Below, one piece after another: positions 9,025-17,642 of a stretch of DNA of 58,010 bases. Both the position numbers and the translations under genes were made by a program. The DNA is from Pseudomonas izuensis. GTDB lineage: Bacteria > Pseudomonadota > Gammaproteobacteria > Pseudomonadales > Pseudomonadaceae. A model generated the notes under the pieces. That model did no database searches. It saw only the letters and a program-made list of their open reading frames with translations, and had not been told where the DNA came from. Location: contig NZ_WTFT01000015.1 of NCBI RefSeq assembly GCF_009861505.1, forward strand, positions 1 to 58,010, written 5' to 3'. Numbering within the stretch: the first letter of the stretch is position 1; each line of letters opens with the position of its first letter.

Positions 9025-9130
9025 CCTGTAGGAGCGAGCTCTGCTCGCGAAAAACGCCGGGGCAACGCGTTCGTACAGGCAGGGCGCGTCATCGTTGTCG
9101 TCCATCGCGAGCAGGGCTCGCTCCTACAGG
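9025..9130. repeat. REP doublet upstream of paaA
   Basis: CCTGTAGGAGCGAGCTCTGC and an inverted partner ending CTCCTACAGG; the left arm carries GAGCTC in place of GAGCCT. Confidence 0.8.
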
Positions 9131-9197
9131 GGAATGCCGTGCGTACCCTGTGGGAGCAACTGTCTTCACCCTGACATTCGCGAATGCATTCAATCCA

Positions 9198-9299
9198 CTG
9201 TAGGAGCGAGCCTGCTCGCGATGAACTCAAGGTCACCACGGGGTATCAGGCAGCCCGCGTCATCGTTGACGTCCATCGCGAGCAGGCTCGCTCCTACAG
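9198..9299. repeat. REP doublet between paaK and paaA
   Basis: CTGTAGGAGCGAGCCTGCTC and an exact inverted partner ending CTCCTACAG. The central part (GTCATCGTTGACGTCCATC) resembles that of the doublet at 9025, so the two may be a local duplication. Confidence 0.82.
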
Positions 9300-9321
9300 A
9301 GGGCAGGCAGGGCGATGAACC

Positions 9322-9348
9322 AAAAAAAAGCCCCGCATCAGCGGGGCT
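9322..9348 (-). terminator. Rho-independent terminator of paaK
   Basis: On the minus strand AGCCCCGC-TGAT-GCGGGGCT is followed by seven T. It begins 17 bp after the paaK stop, and separates the paaFGHIJK unit from paaABCDEZ. Confidence 0.85.
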
Positions 9349-9364
9349 CAAAGGGGTGCAGCAG

Positions 9365-10690
9365 TCATGCTTTAGGGCGTTTGTCCACGACGTGGCAGGC
9401 CTTGCCCTCGGATCGCTTGATCGAGTGGAAAGGCTGCAACACGATCCGCGTACTGATCCCGATGTAGGTCTTGATGTGCTTGCTCAACTCGCCACAAACA
9501 GCCTTCTGCTGTTCGTCGGTCATGTGCTGATGCTCGGCCCTCAACTCCACGTGAACATCAACGCTGTCCAGGTTGCCGTTGCGATGCAGATGGATCTCGT
9601 AGCACTCGGCAAGTTGCTTGATTTTCAGCACCTGTTCTTCGATCTGCGTCGGGAACACGTTGACGCCGCGAATGATCAGCATGTCGTCGCTGCGTCCGGT
9701 GATTTTGTCGATGCGACGCATTGGCCGCGCGGTGCCCGGCAGCAGGCGCGTCAGGTCGCGGGTGCGGTAACGGATCATCGGCAGGGCTTCTTTGCTCAGG
9801 GAGGTGAACACCAGTTCACCCATCTGGCCGTCCGGCAGCACTTCGCCGGTGATCGGGTCGATGATTTCCGGGTAGAAGTGGTCTTCCCAGATGGTCGGGC
9901 CGTCCTTGGTTTCGGCGCATTCCATGGCAACGCCCGGGCCCATGATTTCCGACAGGCCGTAGATGTCCAGGGCGGTGATGCCCATGCGCGCCTCGATGGC
10001 GCTGCGCAGTTCGGCGGTCCACGGCTCGGCACCGAAGATCCCCAGGCGCAGGGCCAGTTTGTGCGGGTCGATGCCCTGGCGCTCGATTTCATCGGCGATG
10101 TTGAGCATGTAGGACGGCGTGACCATGATGATGTCTGGCTGGAAATCCTTGATCAGCTGCACTTGCTTTTCAGTCTGGCCGCCGGACATCGGAATCACGG
10201 TGCAACCCAGGCGCTCGGCACCGTAGTGCGCACCGAGGCCGCCGGTGAACAGGCCGTAGCCATAGGAAATGTGCACTTTATCGCCACGACGACCGCCAGC
10301 CGCGCGGATCGAACGGGCCACGACGTTGGCCCAGGTGTCGATGTCGTTCTGGGTGTAGCCGACGACGGTCGGTTTGCCGGTGGTGCCGCTGGAGGCGTGC
10401 AGGCGCACGATGTCGTGCATTGGCACGGCGAACATGCCGTAGGGGTAGTTGTCACGCAGGTCGGACTTGGTGGTGAACGGGAACTTCGCCAGGTCCTCGA
10501 GGGACTTGATGTCATCCGGGTGCACACCCAGCGCATCGAAGCGCTGACGGTACAGCGGCACGTTCTCGTAAGCGTGCTTTAGGCTCCAGCGCAGACGTTC
10601 CAGCTGGTGTTGACGGAGTTCGTCGACGCTGGCGGTTTCCAGCGGGTCCAGCACGGGATCAAGCGTGGATTGGGAAATTGGCATGTTCAT
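9365..10690 (-). CDS. paaK: Phenylacetate-CoA ligase PaaK
   Basis: Activates phenylacetate with ATP and CoA to phenylacetyl-CoA, the first committed step. 441 residues, normal length (about 440). The AMP-binding P-loop HASSGTTGKPTVVGYT is near residue 90; YGLSEIMGPGVAMEC and TGRSDDMLIIRGVNVFP are also family motifs, the latter leading into the C-terminal lid domain. ATG at 10690 (MNMPISQ) was chosen; a second ATG at 10684 is possible and the ribosome site (GAGTGAAA) does not decide. The last gene before a strong terminator. Confidence 0.96.
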   Translation of the reverse strand: MNMPISQSTLDPVLDPLETASVDELRQHQLERLRWSLKHAYENVPLYRQRFDALGVHPDDIKSLEDLAKFPFTTKSDLRDNYPYGMFAVPMHDIVRLHASSGTTGKPTVVGYTQNDIDTWANVVARSIRAAGGRRGDKVHISYGYGLFTGGLGAHYGAERLGCTVIPMSGGQTEKQVQLIKDFQPDIIMVTPSYMLNIADEIERQGIDPHKLALRLGIFGAEPWTAELRSAIEARMGITALDIYGLSEIMGPGVAMECAETKDGPTIWEDHFYPEIIDPITGEVLPDGQMGELVFTSLSKEALPMIRYRTRDLTRLLPGTARPMRRIDKITGRSDDMLIIRGVNVFPTQIEEQVLKIKQLAECYEIHLHRNGNLDSVDVHVELRAEHQHMTDEQQKAVCGELSKHIKTYIGISTRIVLQPFHSIKRSEGKACHVVDKRPKA

Positions 10691-10717
10691 GGTTTCACTC
10701 GAATTGTTTTTGTGTTC

Positions 10718-10739
10718 AAGCCCCTGCACGCGGGGGCTT
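10718..10739 (-). terminator. Weak hairpin between paaJ and paaK
   Basis: AAGCCCC and GGGGCTT form a stem around a GC-rich loop. On the minus strand no run of T follows, so it may slow or process the transcript, or be an mRNA-stabilising hairpin, rather than end transcription. Confidence 0.35.
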
Positions 10740-10789
10740 TGAGTGCATGCCCCAAGGATACCTCTGGGTTCCTTGGGAATCGCGATTCT

Positions 10790-12001
10790 TTAGTGGGATA
10801 GACGCTCGATGATCAGCGCGATCCCTTGGCCGACGCCGATGCACATGGTGCACAGGGCATAGCGGCCTTGGCGTTCTTCCAGCTCGTGCAGGGCGGTGGT
10901 CACCAGACGCGCGCCGCTCATGCCCAGCGGATGGCCCAGGGCAATGGCGCCGCCGTTGGGGTTGACCCGTGGATCGGTGTCGCTCAGACCCAGCTCGCGC
11001 AGCACCGCCAGGCCTTGGGCGGCAAAGGCTTCGTTGAGCTCGATGATGTCCATGTCCGCCAGGCTCAGGTTGGCCAGCTCCAGCACTTTGCGGGTTGCCG
11101 GCACCGGGCCGATGCCCATGATCCGCGGCTCGACGCCGGCGGTGGCCATTGCCACCACGCGGCCACGGGCGGTCAGGCCATGGCGTTGGGCGACTTCGGG
11201 GCTGGCCAGCAGTAGGGCGCAGGCACCGTCGTTGACGCCCGAGGCATTGCCGGCGGTGACGCTGCCGCCTTCGCGGAACGGCGTGCCGAGTTTGGCCAGT
11301 TGCTCCAGCGTGGTATCGCCGCGCGGGTGTTCATCGTGCTCGACGATCTTGGCCGGGCCTTTGCGCTGGGGGATTTCCACCGCAACGATTTCCTTGGCCA
11401 GGCGACCGTTGGCCTGGGCAGCCGCGGCGCGTTGCTGGCTGCGCAGGGCGAAAGCGTCCTGATCAGCGCGGGAAATATTGAACTGTGCGGCGACGTTCTC
11501 CGCGGTTTCCGGCATGGAATCGATGCCGAAAGCCTTTTTCATCAGCGGATTGACGAAACGCCAGCCGATAGTGGTGTCGAAAATCTCGGCCTGACGGGAG
11601 AACGCCTGCTCGGCCTTGCCCATCACCAGCGGTGCGCGGGACATCGATTCCACGCCACCCACCAGCATCAGCCCGGCCTCGCCACTGCGAATCGCCCGCG
11701 CTGCGGTACCGACCGCATCCAGCCCGGAACCGCACAGGCGGTTGAGGGTGGTGCCCGGCACGCTGACCGGCAACCCGGCCAGCAAGGCCGACATGCGTGC
11801 GACGTTGCGGTTGTCTTCGCCGGCCTGGTTGGCGCAGCCGTAGATCACATCGTCGACGCTGCTCCAGTCCACTTGCGGGTGGCGGCGTTGCAGTTCACGC
11901 AGCGGCACCGCGCCGAGGTCGTCGGCGCGCACGCTGCTCAGGACTCCGGCGTAGCGGCCGATGGGCGTGCGTACCGCGTCGATAATCAGGGCGTCATTCA
12001 T
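10790..12001 (-). CDS. paaJ: 3-oxoadipyl-CoA / 3-oxo-5,6-dehydrosuberyl-CoA thiolase PaaJ
   Basis: Thiolase that acts twice in the pathway: on 3-oxo-5,6-dehydrosuberyl-CoA, and on 3-oxoadipyl-CoA to give succinyl-CoA and acetyl-CoA. 403 residues. The acyl-accepting cysteine is in NRLCGSGLDAVGTA (about residue 90), the histidine in GGAIALGHPLGMSGARL and the second cysteine in CTMCIGVGQG. It is nearly identical in type to PcaF of the beta-ketoadipate pathway; its place inside the paa cluster favours the name paaJ. Its start overlaps the paaI end by 8 bp (ATGAATGA). Confidence 0.94.
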   Translation of the reverse strand: MNDALIIDAVRTPIGRYAGVLSSVRADDLGAVPLRELQRRHPQVDWSSVDDVIYGCANQAGEDNRNVARMSALLAGLPVSVPGTTLNRLCGSGLDAVGTAARAIRSGEAGLMLVGGVESMSRAPLVMGKAEQAFSRQAEIFDTTIGWRFVNPLMKKAFGIDSMPETAENVAAQFNISRADQDAFALRSQQRAAAAQANGRLAKEIVAVEIPQRKGPAKIVEHDEHPRGDTTLEQLAKLGTPFREGGSVTAGNASGVNDGACALLLASPEVAQRHGLTARGRVVAMATAGVEPRIMGIGPVPATRKVLELANLSLADMDIIELNEAFAAQGLAVLRELGLSDTDPRVNPNGGAIALGHPLGMSGARLVTTALHELEERQGRYALCTMCIGVGQGIALIIERLSH

Positions 12002-12443
12002 TCGGGGTCTCCTGCGCCAGCACCGGGCCGCGCACTTTGTAGGATTTGCCGTGGAACAGGGCGATCAACTGGCCCTGCTGGTTTTCAATACGTACGTCGT
12101 AATTGCCGGTGCGGCCGGAGCGGCTTTGCTCGGTGCAGTCGGCACTCAAGGTGTCGCCCAGGCGGGCCGGGGCGATGTAGTCGATGCTGCAACCGATGGC
12201 CACGGTGGCTTCGTTGTAGCTGTTGCAGGCAAAGGCAAACGCCGAGTCGGCGAGGGCGAACAGGTAGCCGCCGTGGCAGGTGCCGTGGCCCTGGACCATG
12301 TCGGCGCGCACGGTCATGCCCACGCGAGCAGTACCGGGGCCGGCGGACAGCAGACGCATGCCCATGGCCTGGCTGGCGGCGTCGCGCTGGAACAGCGACT
12401 GCGCACAGTCGCTGGCCAGGGTCATCGCTTCATGGTTAGTCAT
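11994..12443 (-). CDS. paaI: Hotdog-fold acyl-CoA thioesterase PaaI
   Basis: Thioesterase that frees CoA trapped as dead-end phenylacetyl-CoA derivatives. 149 residues, family-typical. The hotdog helix HGGYLFALADSAFAFACNSY carries the catalytic aspartate of the PaaI family. Starts 8 bp inside paaH and ends 8 bp inside paaJ, so it is translationally coupled on both sides. Confidence 0.95.
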   Translation of the reverse strand: MTNHEAMTLASDCAQSLFQRDAASQAMGMRLLSAGPGTARVGMTVRADMVQGHGTCHGGYLFALADSAFAFACNSYNEATVAIGCSIDYIAPARLGDTLSADCTEQSRSGRTGNYDVRIENQQGQLIALFHGKSYKVRGPVLAQETPNE

Positions 12444-13953
12444 GGAAGTTTCTCCCTTCGGCCACGCGGCGGCGCAACAACAGCGACGGTCGGTAGCGTT
12501 CTTCGCCGTAAGCGACTTGCAGGTTGTCCAGCACGGTCAGGATGTGCGGCAGGCCCACGGCATCGGCCCAGGCCAGCGGGCCTTGGGGGTAGTTGACCCC
12601 GGCGCGCATGGCCAGATCGATGTCGGCGGCTGAGGCCACGCCTTGCAGCAGGGCATCGGCGGCTTCATTGGCGAGCATCGCCACGCTGCGCAGCACGGCG
12701 AGGGCCGGGCTGTCGCTGAGCAGGCTGACCTTGAGTCCGGTTCGCTGCAGCAGAGCAACACCTTGTTCGAGGGCCAGCGGATCGATGCCTGCTGCGTAAC
12801 TGATGGCGATGCGTTTGGCAGTGGCGTAATCGCCCGCCAGATCCAGCAGGATCAGATTGCGCAGGCCGTCTTCTTTGGCACGCTGACAGGCCATGCGGCC
12901 GTCGCTCAAGGCCAGCACCGCGTCACCAACCCGCAGCAGGCCACGGCCGTCGCGCTGGATGACGTTGACGCCTTGTTCGCGCAGGCGTGGCAGCAAGCCT
13001 TGGGCGATACCCAGATCGCCTTCGACGAGGCAGGCTTCGACGCTGGCGCTGCTGGTGATTTCGCTCGCTGGCGGGCGTTCGACGCCCTGGGCATAGGAAT
13101 AGAAGCCCTGTCCGCTTTTACGGCCGAAACGACCACCGTCCACCAGTTCCTTCTGGATCAGCGAAGGCTGGAAGCGGGTGTCCTGGTAGTAGGCGTCGAA
13201 CACCGAGCACGTCACGGCGTAGTTGACGTCATGGCCGATCAGGTCGGTCAGCTCGAAGGCGCCCATGGCAAAGCCGCCGGCCTCGCGCATCAGTGCATCC
13301 AGGGTTGGGCAATCGGCGGCGCCTTCCTGCAACAGACGTAGGCTTTCGGCGTAGAACGGCCGGGCCACGCGGTTGACGATGAAACCCGGCGTGGAGCGGG
13401 TGTGTACCGGTTTCTTGCCCCAGGCCTTGGCGGTGTCGTACAGGCATTCGGCCAGAGCCGGATCGCTGGCCAGGCCCGAGACGATTTCCACCAGCGCCAT
13501 GACCGGCGCCGGGTTGAAGAAGTGGAGGCCGAGCAGGCGTTCCGGATGCTCCAGCTGCGCGGCGATGCTGGTGATCGACAGCGATGAGGTGTTGCTGGCC
13601 AGAATGCATTGCGCGCCGCAGATGCCTTCCAGCTGACGGAACAGCGCGCGCTTCACGTCGAGGTTCTCGACGATCGCTTCAATGATCAGATCGCAATCGG
13701 CCAGGGCTTCGATAGCTTCCACAGCTTGCAGGCGGGCAATGGTTGCGGTGCGCGACTCGGCGGACAGTTTGCCGTTCTCGACCCGTTTGCCCAGTTGCCG
13801 GTCAATGCCTTGGATGGCCTGGGCGGCAGCACCGGGACGATTGTCCAGCAGCAATACCGGATGGCCGGCCTGCGCCGCGACCTGGGCAATGCCGGCACCC
13901 ATGGCACCCGCGCCGATCACGGCGACGCGTTCAGTTTTATTCAATGCGGTCAT
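12436..13953 (-). CDS. paaH: 3-hydroxyadipyl-CoA dehydrogenase PaaH
   Basis: NAD-dependent oxidation of 3-hydroxyadipyl-CoA to 3-oxoadipyl-CoA. 505 residues: the long PaaH type rather than the 285-residue short form. The N-terminal Rossmann motif is GAGAMGAGIAQVAAQAG; the catalytic histidine is in LLGLHFFNPAPVMALVE (about residue 140). A 3HCDH domain (about 185-285) is followed by a second C-terminal 3HCDH-like domain (about 395-500). Three bases separate it from paaG. Confidence 0.95.
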   Translation of the reverse strand: MTALNKTERVAVIGAGAMGAGIAQVAAQAGHPVLLLDNRPGAAAQAIQGIDRQLGKRVENGKLSAESRTATIARLQAVEAIEALADCDLIIEAIVENLDVKRALFRQLEGICGAQCILASNTSSLSITSIAAQLEHPERLLGLHFFNPAPVMALVEIVSGLASDPALAECLYDTAKAWGKKPVHTRSTPGFIVNRVARPFYAESLRLLQEGAADCPTLDALMREAGGFAMGAFELTDLIGHDVNYAVTCSVFDAYYQDTRFQPSLIQKELVDGGRFGRKSGQGFYSYAQGVERPPASEITSSASVEACLVEGDLGIAQGLLPRLREQGVNVIQRDGRGLLRVGDAVLALSDGRMACQRAKEDGLRNLILLDLAGDYATAKRIAISYAAGIDPLALEQGVALLQRTGLKVSLLSDSPALAVLRSVAMLANEAADALLQGVASAADIDLAMRAGVNYPQGPLAWADAVGLPHILTVLDNLQVAYGEERYRPSLLLRRRVAEGRNFHD

Positions 13954-13956
13954 GAC

Positions 13957-14748
13957 TCAACGCCCCTTGAAGCTTGGGGTGCGTTTTTCCATGAAGGCGC
14001 TGACGCCTTCGCGGTAATCCTCGCTGCGCCCGGCCAGGCGTTGCAGGTCACGCTCGAGTTCCAGCTGTTCGTCGAAGCTGTTGCTCATGCTGGCGTTGAG
14101 GCTGCGCTTGATCAGCGCCAGGCCGTAGGTCGGCTGGGTGGCCAGGTGTTGCGCGAGCTTGAGTGCTTCGTCACGCAGTTCGGCGTCGTCCACACAGCGG
14201 TAGATCAGGCCCCATTGCTCGGCCTGTTCGGCGCTCAGGCGATTGCCGAGCAAGGCCAGGGCCTTGGCGCGGGCCATACCGACCAGGCGCGGCAGGGTCC
14301 AGGTACCACCGGAATCCGGGATCAGGCCGATCTTGCAGAAGGCCTGGATGAAGCTGGCCGAGCGTGCGGCCAATACCAGGTCGCAGGCCAGGGGAATGTT
14401 CGCGCCAGCACCCGCCGCCACGCCGTTGACCGCGCAAATCACCGGCATCGGTAGGTCACGCAGTTGGCGGATCATTGGGTTGTAGAACTTCTCGATGGAC
14501 TCGCCCAGGTCCGGCACGGCACTCCCCGGCGCGACGTTGCGATCGCTCAGGTCTTGTCCGGCGCAGAAGCCGCGGCCTTCACCGGTCAGCAGCAACACGC
14601 GCACGTCCGGGTTCTGCCGTACCTGTTTCAGCGCTTCTTTCACTTCGCCATGCATCTGGGTGTTGAAGCTGTTGAGCTGATCCGGACGATTGAGGCTCAG
14701 CAGGGCGACGCCAGCGTCGATGGAAAACAGGATGTGTTCGAAGTTCAT
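13957..14748 (-). CDS. paaG: 1,2-epoxyphenylacetyl-CoA isomerase PaaG
   Basis: Crotonase-fold isomerase that converts the ring epoxide to oxepin-CoA and later moves a double bond in 2,3-dehydroadipyl-CoA. 263 residues (E. coli PaaG 262). Oxyanion-hole loops are visible as GFCAGQDL and GVAAGAGANIPLACDLV; the pathway-specific aspartate lies in KIGLIPDSGGTW, where hydratases carry glutamate. ATG at 14748, 42 bp downstream of the paaF stop. Confidence 0.95.
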   Translation of the reverse strand: MNFEHILFSIDAGVALLSLNRPDQLNSFNTQMHGEVKEALKQVRQNPDVRVLLLTGEGRGFCAGQDLSDRNVAPGSAVPDLGESIEKFYNPMIRQLRDLPMPVICAVNGVAAGAGANIPLACDLVLAARSASFIQAFCKIGLIPDSGGTWTLPRLVGMARAKALALLGNRLSAEQAEQWGLIYRCVDDAELRDEALKLAQHLATQPTYGLALIKRSLNASMSNSFDEQLELERDLQRLAGRSEDYREGVSAFMEKRTPSFKGR

Positions 14749-14790
14749 GTTGTGGGCGCTCTCTAAGAGGTCGTACGAATTCGTTGTTGA

Positions 14791-15564
14791 TTACTGGCCA
14801 GTAAAGTTCGGCGTGCGCTTTTCCTGGAACGCCGCGATGCCTTCGTTGCGGTCACGGGTGCCGGCCAGCACGGTGAAGGCGTGGCGCTCGAAACGCAGGC
14901 CGCTGGCCAGGTCGGTGTCCATGGCCTTGAGCAGCGCTTCCTTGGCCAGGCGCACGGCCAGTGGGGCTTTGGCAGCGATGGCGCGGGCGACTTGCAGGGC
15001 GCGCTCGACGGTGAATTCCGGTTGGGTGACTTCGCTGACCAGGCCGGCGCGTTGCGCCTGGCGGGCATCGATCGGCTCGCCGGTCAGCACCATCTGCATG
15101 GCCATGGATTTGCCGACAGCGCGCAGCAGGCGTTGGGTGCCACCGGCGCCGGGCATGATCCCGAGGTTGATTTCCGGCTGGCCGAAGCGCGCGTCTTCGC
15201 CGGCAATGATGATGTCGGCGTGCATCGCCAGTTCGCAGCCACCGCCCAGGGCGAAGCCGTTGACGGCGGCGATCAGCGGTTTGCTGAAGCGGGTGATGGC
15301 CTGCCAGGAGGCCTGGCGCGGGTCGTCGAGGATGCCGACCAGATCGCGCTCGGCCATTTCCTTGATGTCGGCACCGGCGGCGAATGCCTTGCGGCTGCCG
15401 GTGATGACCACGGCGCGGGTGTCGGGATCGGCCTGGGCGACGGCGAGTTCGTCGGCCAGTTCGCCCAGCAGTTGGGTGTTCAGGGCATTCAGCGCCTGTG
15501 GGCGCTGCAGGGTAATCAGGCGCACGCCAGTGTCGAGCGTTTCGACGGTCAGGGTTTGAGGCAC
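14791..15564 (-). CDS. paaF: 2,3-dehydroadipyl-CoA hydratase PaaF
   Basis: Enoyl-CoA hydratase acting on 2,3-dehydroadipyl-CoA. 257 residues from a GTG at 15564 (MPQTLTVE); GAGGG lies 9 bases upstream and the length matches PaaF. A longer reading to an ATG at 15678 would run through the promoter and is rejected. Crotonase motifs: AFAAGADIKEM, then the two catalytic glutamates in GGGCELAMHAD and QPEINLGIMPGAGGTQRL. First gene of the paaFGHIJK unit. Confidence 0.94.
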   Translation of the reverse strand: MPQTLTVETLDTGVRLITLQRPQALNALNTQLLGELADELAVAQADPDTRAVVITGSRKAFAAGADIKEMAERDLVGILDDPRQASWQAITRFSKPLIAAVNGFALGGGCELAMHADIIIAGEDARFGQPEINLGIMPGAGGTQRLLRAVGKSMAMQMVLTGEPIDARQAQRAGLVSEVTQPEFTVERALQVARAIAAKAPLAVRLAKEALLKAMDTDLASGLRFERHAFTVLAGTRDRNEGIAAFQEKRTPNFTGQ

Positions 15565-15913
15565 GGCGGTTGCCCTCACGGTGTACGCACGGCGGGAGTG
15601 CCGGCTTGTTATTGGATCGGCCGCAGGGGCCGGTTTTGCCGGAGTATACCCGTAACGTGATACGAAAATGCAATACAAAAATTGATTTGATGTGTCCTAT
15701 TGTCGGATTTGTGTTTTTTAGAAGCCTGTATCAGCCAATCGGTTGTAAGGGCTTTTCCCCCGTGTTTATTGGCTTTGGTGGTGTTCCAGAGCGGCGGGTT
15801 AGGTGGACGGATCCCGGGCTTTTCAAGTGATACGCTTTTTTGTCTTTGTGCTGATAAAAGCGATGTGATACAAATTGAGTCAATAAATGCATCGCTTTGT
15901 AAAGGAAGCCGCC
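15565..15913. promoter_or_regulatory. Divergent paaF / paaY control region
   Basis: Leftward, a TATACT -10 box lies at 15648-15643 (minus), with a poorly spaced TTGCAT about 19 bp upstream. Rightward, TTGTGC, 17 bp and TACAAA form a weak promoter ahead of paaY. Three GTGATAC(A/G) copies lie at 15657-15664, 15827-15834 and 15865-15872. A perfect 9-bp inverted pair, AAAGCGATG (15857-15865) and CATCGCTTT (15890-15898), flanks the paaY promoter. The middle 100 bp show nothing clear. Confidence 0.55.
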
Positions 15914-16516
15914 ATGACCTGCTACAGCCTCGATGGCCTGACCCCGGTGATCGACCCCACTGCTTATGTGCACCCGACGGCTGTCCTGATCGGTGACGTC
16001 ATCATCGGTGCGCATTGCTATGTAGGGCCGCTGGCGAGCCTGCGCGGTGACTTCGGGCGGATCGTGCTGGAAGAGGGTGCCAACCTGCAGGACACCTGCG
16101 TGATGCACGGTTTCCCGGACAGTGACACGGTGGTCGAGCGCAACGGTCACATCGGCCACGGCGCGGTATTGCACGGTTGCCGGATCGGCGCCGATGCATT
16201 GGTAGGCATGAATGCAGTGGTGATGGACAACGCGCGCATCGGCCCGCGGTCCTTCGTCTCGGCGGCGGCGTTCGTCAAGGCCGGTTTCGAATGCCCCGAG
16301 CAATCGCTGGTGATGGGCGCGCCGGCCAGCATCAAGCGCACCCTCAGCGATCAGGAAGTGGCGTGGAAACAGGCGGGTACCCGTGAGTATCAAGAGCTGG
16401 CCAAGCGGTGCCTCACGCAGATGCAAGAGTGCGAGCCGTTGACCGAGCCGGAGGCGGATCGGCCGCGTATGAGTGATCGTGGGTTGCGGCCCAAGGACAG
16501 CACCAATCCCCTGTAG
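15914..16516 (+). CDS. paaY: Gamma-carbonic-anhydrase-fold thioesterase PaaY
   Basis: Hexapeptide-repeat trimer that works with PaaI to hydrolyse dead-end ring CoA esters and relieve inhibition of the pathway. 200 residues (E. coli PaaY 196). The left-handed beta-helix runs from about 15 to 150; the zinc-binding histidines are in CVMHGF and HIGHGAVLHG. I chose ATG at 15914 with AAGGAAG as ribosome site over an in-frame ATG at 15887 that lies inside the inverted-repeat control region. Divergent from paaF; paaX follows after a REP doublet. Confidence 0.94.
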   Translation: MTCYSLDGLTPVIDPTAYVHPTAVLIGDVIIGAHCYVGPLASLRGDFGRIVLEEGANLQDTCVMHGFPDSDTVVERNGHIGHGAVLHGCRIGADALVGMNAVVMDNARIGPRSFVSAAAFVKAGFECPEQSLVMGAPASIKRTLSDQEVAWKQAGTREYQELAKRCLTQMQECEPLTEPEADRPRMSDRGLRPKDSTNPL

Positions 16517-16605
16517 GAGCAAAGCTTGCTCGCGATGGCGGTGTGTCATTAAACATTGATGTCGACTGACACGACGCTATCGCGAGCAAGCTTTGCTCCT
16601 ACAGG
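16510..16605. repeat. REP doublet between paaY and paaX
   Basis: AAGCTT-type arms (CCTGTAGGAGCAAAGCTTGC), inverted, with AACATTGATGTCGACTGACA between them. The same kind of centre is seen at 44605, which marks the subfamily. Confidence 0.85.
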
Positions 16606-16654
16606 TGGCTCCTCTTTCGGTATATTCCTTTTCTTTTTTTAGCCCGGTACGCCC

Positions 16655-17578
16655 ATGTCGTCCCTGACACCCCTGAACCATCTGATCACCCGCTTCCAGG
16701 AGCAGACGCCAATCCGCGCCAGCTCCCTGATCATCACCTTGTACGGTGATGCCATCGAACCCCATGGCGGTACCGTGTGGCTGGGTAGCCTGATTCAATT
16801 GCTCGAACCGATCGGCATCAACGAGCGGCTGATCCGCACCTCGATTTTCCGTTTGACCAAGGAAGGCTGGCTGACGGCCGAGAAAGTCGGCCGGCGCAGT
16901 TACTACAGCCTGACCGGCACCGGTCGCCGGCGTTTCGACAAGGCATTCAAGCGGGTCTACAGCACCAGCATGCCGGCCTGGGATGGTTCCTGGTGCCTGG
17001 TGATGCTCTCGCAACTGACCCAGGACAAGCGCAAACAAGTGCGTGAAGAACTGGAGTGGCAAGGTTTTGGTGCGATTTCGCCGGCGGTGCTCGCCTGCCC
17101 GCGCAGCGACCGCACCGACGTCAACGCGACCCTGCTCGACCTTGGCGCCCTGGAAGAAACCATCGTCTTCGAAACCACCGCCCAGGACGTGCTGGCCTCC
17201 AAGGCCCTGCGTCTGCAGGTGCGCGAGAGTTGGAACATCGAGGAACTGGCGACCCATTACAGCGAGTTCATCCAGCTGTTCCGACCGCTCTGGCAAGCGC
17301 TTCGCGAGCAGGAAAACCTGCAACCGGCGGACTGCTTCCTGGCACGGATTCTGCTGATTCACGAATACCGCAAACTGCTGCTGCGCGATCCGCAATTGCC
17401 GGACGAGCTATTGCCCGGTGACTGGGAAGGTCGAGCAGCCCGCCAGTTGTGCCGCAACATTTACCGTTTGATTTACGCCAAGGCCGAGGAATGGCTGAAC
17501 AGTGCACTGGAAACTGCCGACGGCCCGTTGCCGGACGTGGGCGAGAGTTTTTATCGACGCTTTGGCGGGTTGAAATAA
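16655..17578 (+). CDS. paaX: Phenylacetate repressor PaaX
   Basis: Transcriptional repressor of paa genes, released by phenylacetyl-CoA. 307 residues, like E. coli PaaX (316). The N-terminal PaaX family winged helix (about 20-90) contains LIRTSIFRLTKEGWLTAEKVGRRS split around the recognition helix; the central and C-terminal PaaX domains follow (WDGSWCLVM; LIHEYRKLLLRDPQLP). The ribosome site is weak (GGTACGCCC), so expression may be low, as usual for a repressor. It stands alone on the plus strand, downstream of paaY. Confidence 0.95.
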   Translation: MSSLTPLNHLITRFQEQTPIRASSLIITLYGDAIEPHGGTVWLGSLIQLLEPIGINERLIRTSIFRLTKEGWLTAEKVGRRSYYSLTGTGRRRFDKAFKRVYSTSMPAWDGSWCLVMLSQLTQDKRKQVREELEWQGFGAISPAVLACPRSDRTDVNATLLDLGALEETIVFETTAQDVLASKALRLQVRESWNIEELATHYSEFIQLFRPLWQALREQENLQPADCFLARILLIHEYRKLLLRDPQLPDELLPGDWEGRAARQLCRNIYRLIYAKAEEWLNSALETADGPLPDVGESFYRRFGGLK

Positions 17579-17642
17579 CCCGCTGTCAGACACGCTCAGG
17601 GATTGACGTAGACAATAACAATAAGCCTGCGTGAGGCCTGCC

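Larger units (their letters stand above)
8913..9364. other. paaK-paaA intergenic region
   Basis: Reading in the direction of transcription (minus), it holds the paaK terminator (9322-9348), two REP doublets, a lone half REP near 9146-9170 (CCTGTGGGAGCAAC), then the paaA promoter with paired half-sites. No credible gene is present. Confidence 0.7.

Noticed and set aside
7923..9239. 438-codon version of paaA
   Set aside because: The added N-terminus is translated REP sequence and promoter; PaaA proteins begin at MYAQLVETG.
10790..12001. Naming the thiolase PcaF of the beta-ketoadipate route
   Set aside because: No pca genes are near, and the gene overlaps paaI, so the paa role is more likely; the reactions overlap in any case.
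14791..15678. 295-codon version of paaF
   Set aside because: The upstream part covers the promoter and GTGATAC site; the GTG start with GAGGG gives the correct length.
15887..15913. Upstream ATG for paaY (MHRFVKEAA)
   Set aside because: It lies within the inverted pair AAAGCGATG/CATCGCTTT; the ATG at 15914 has AAGGAAG and matches family N-termini.
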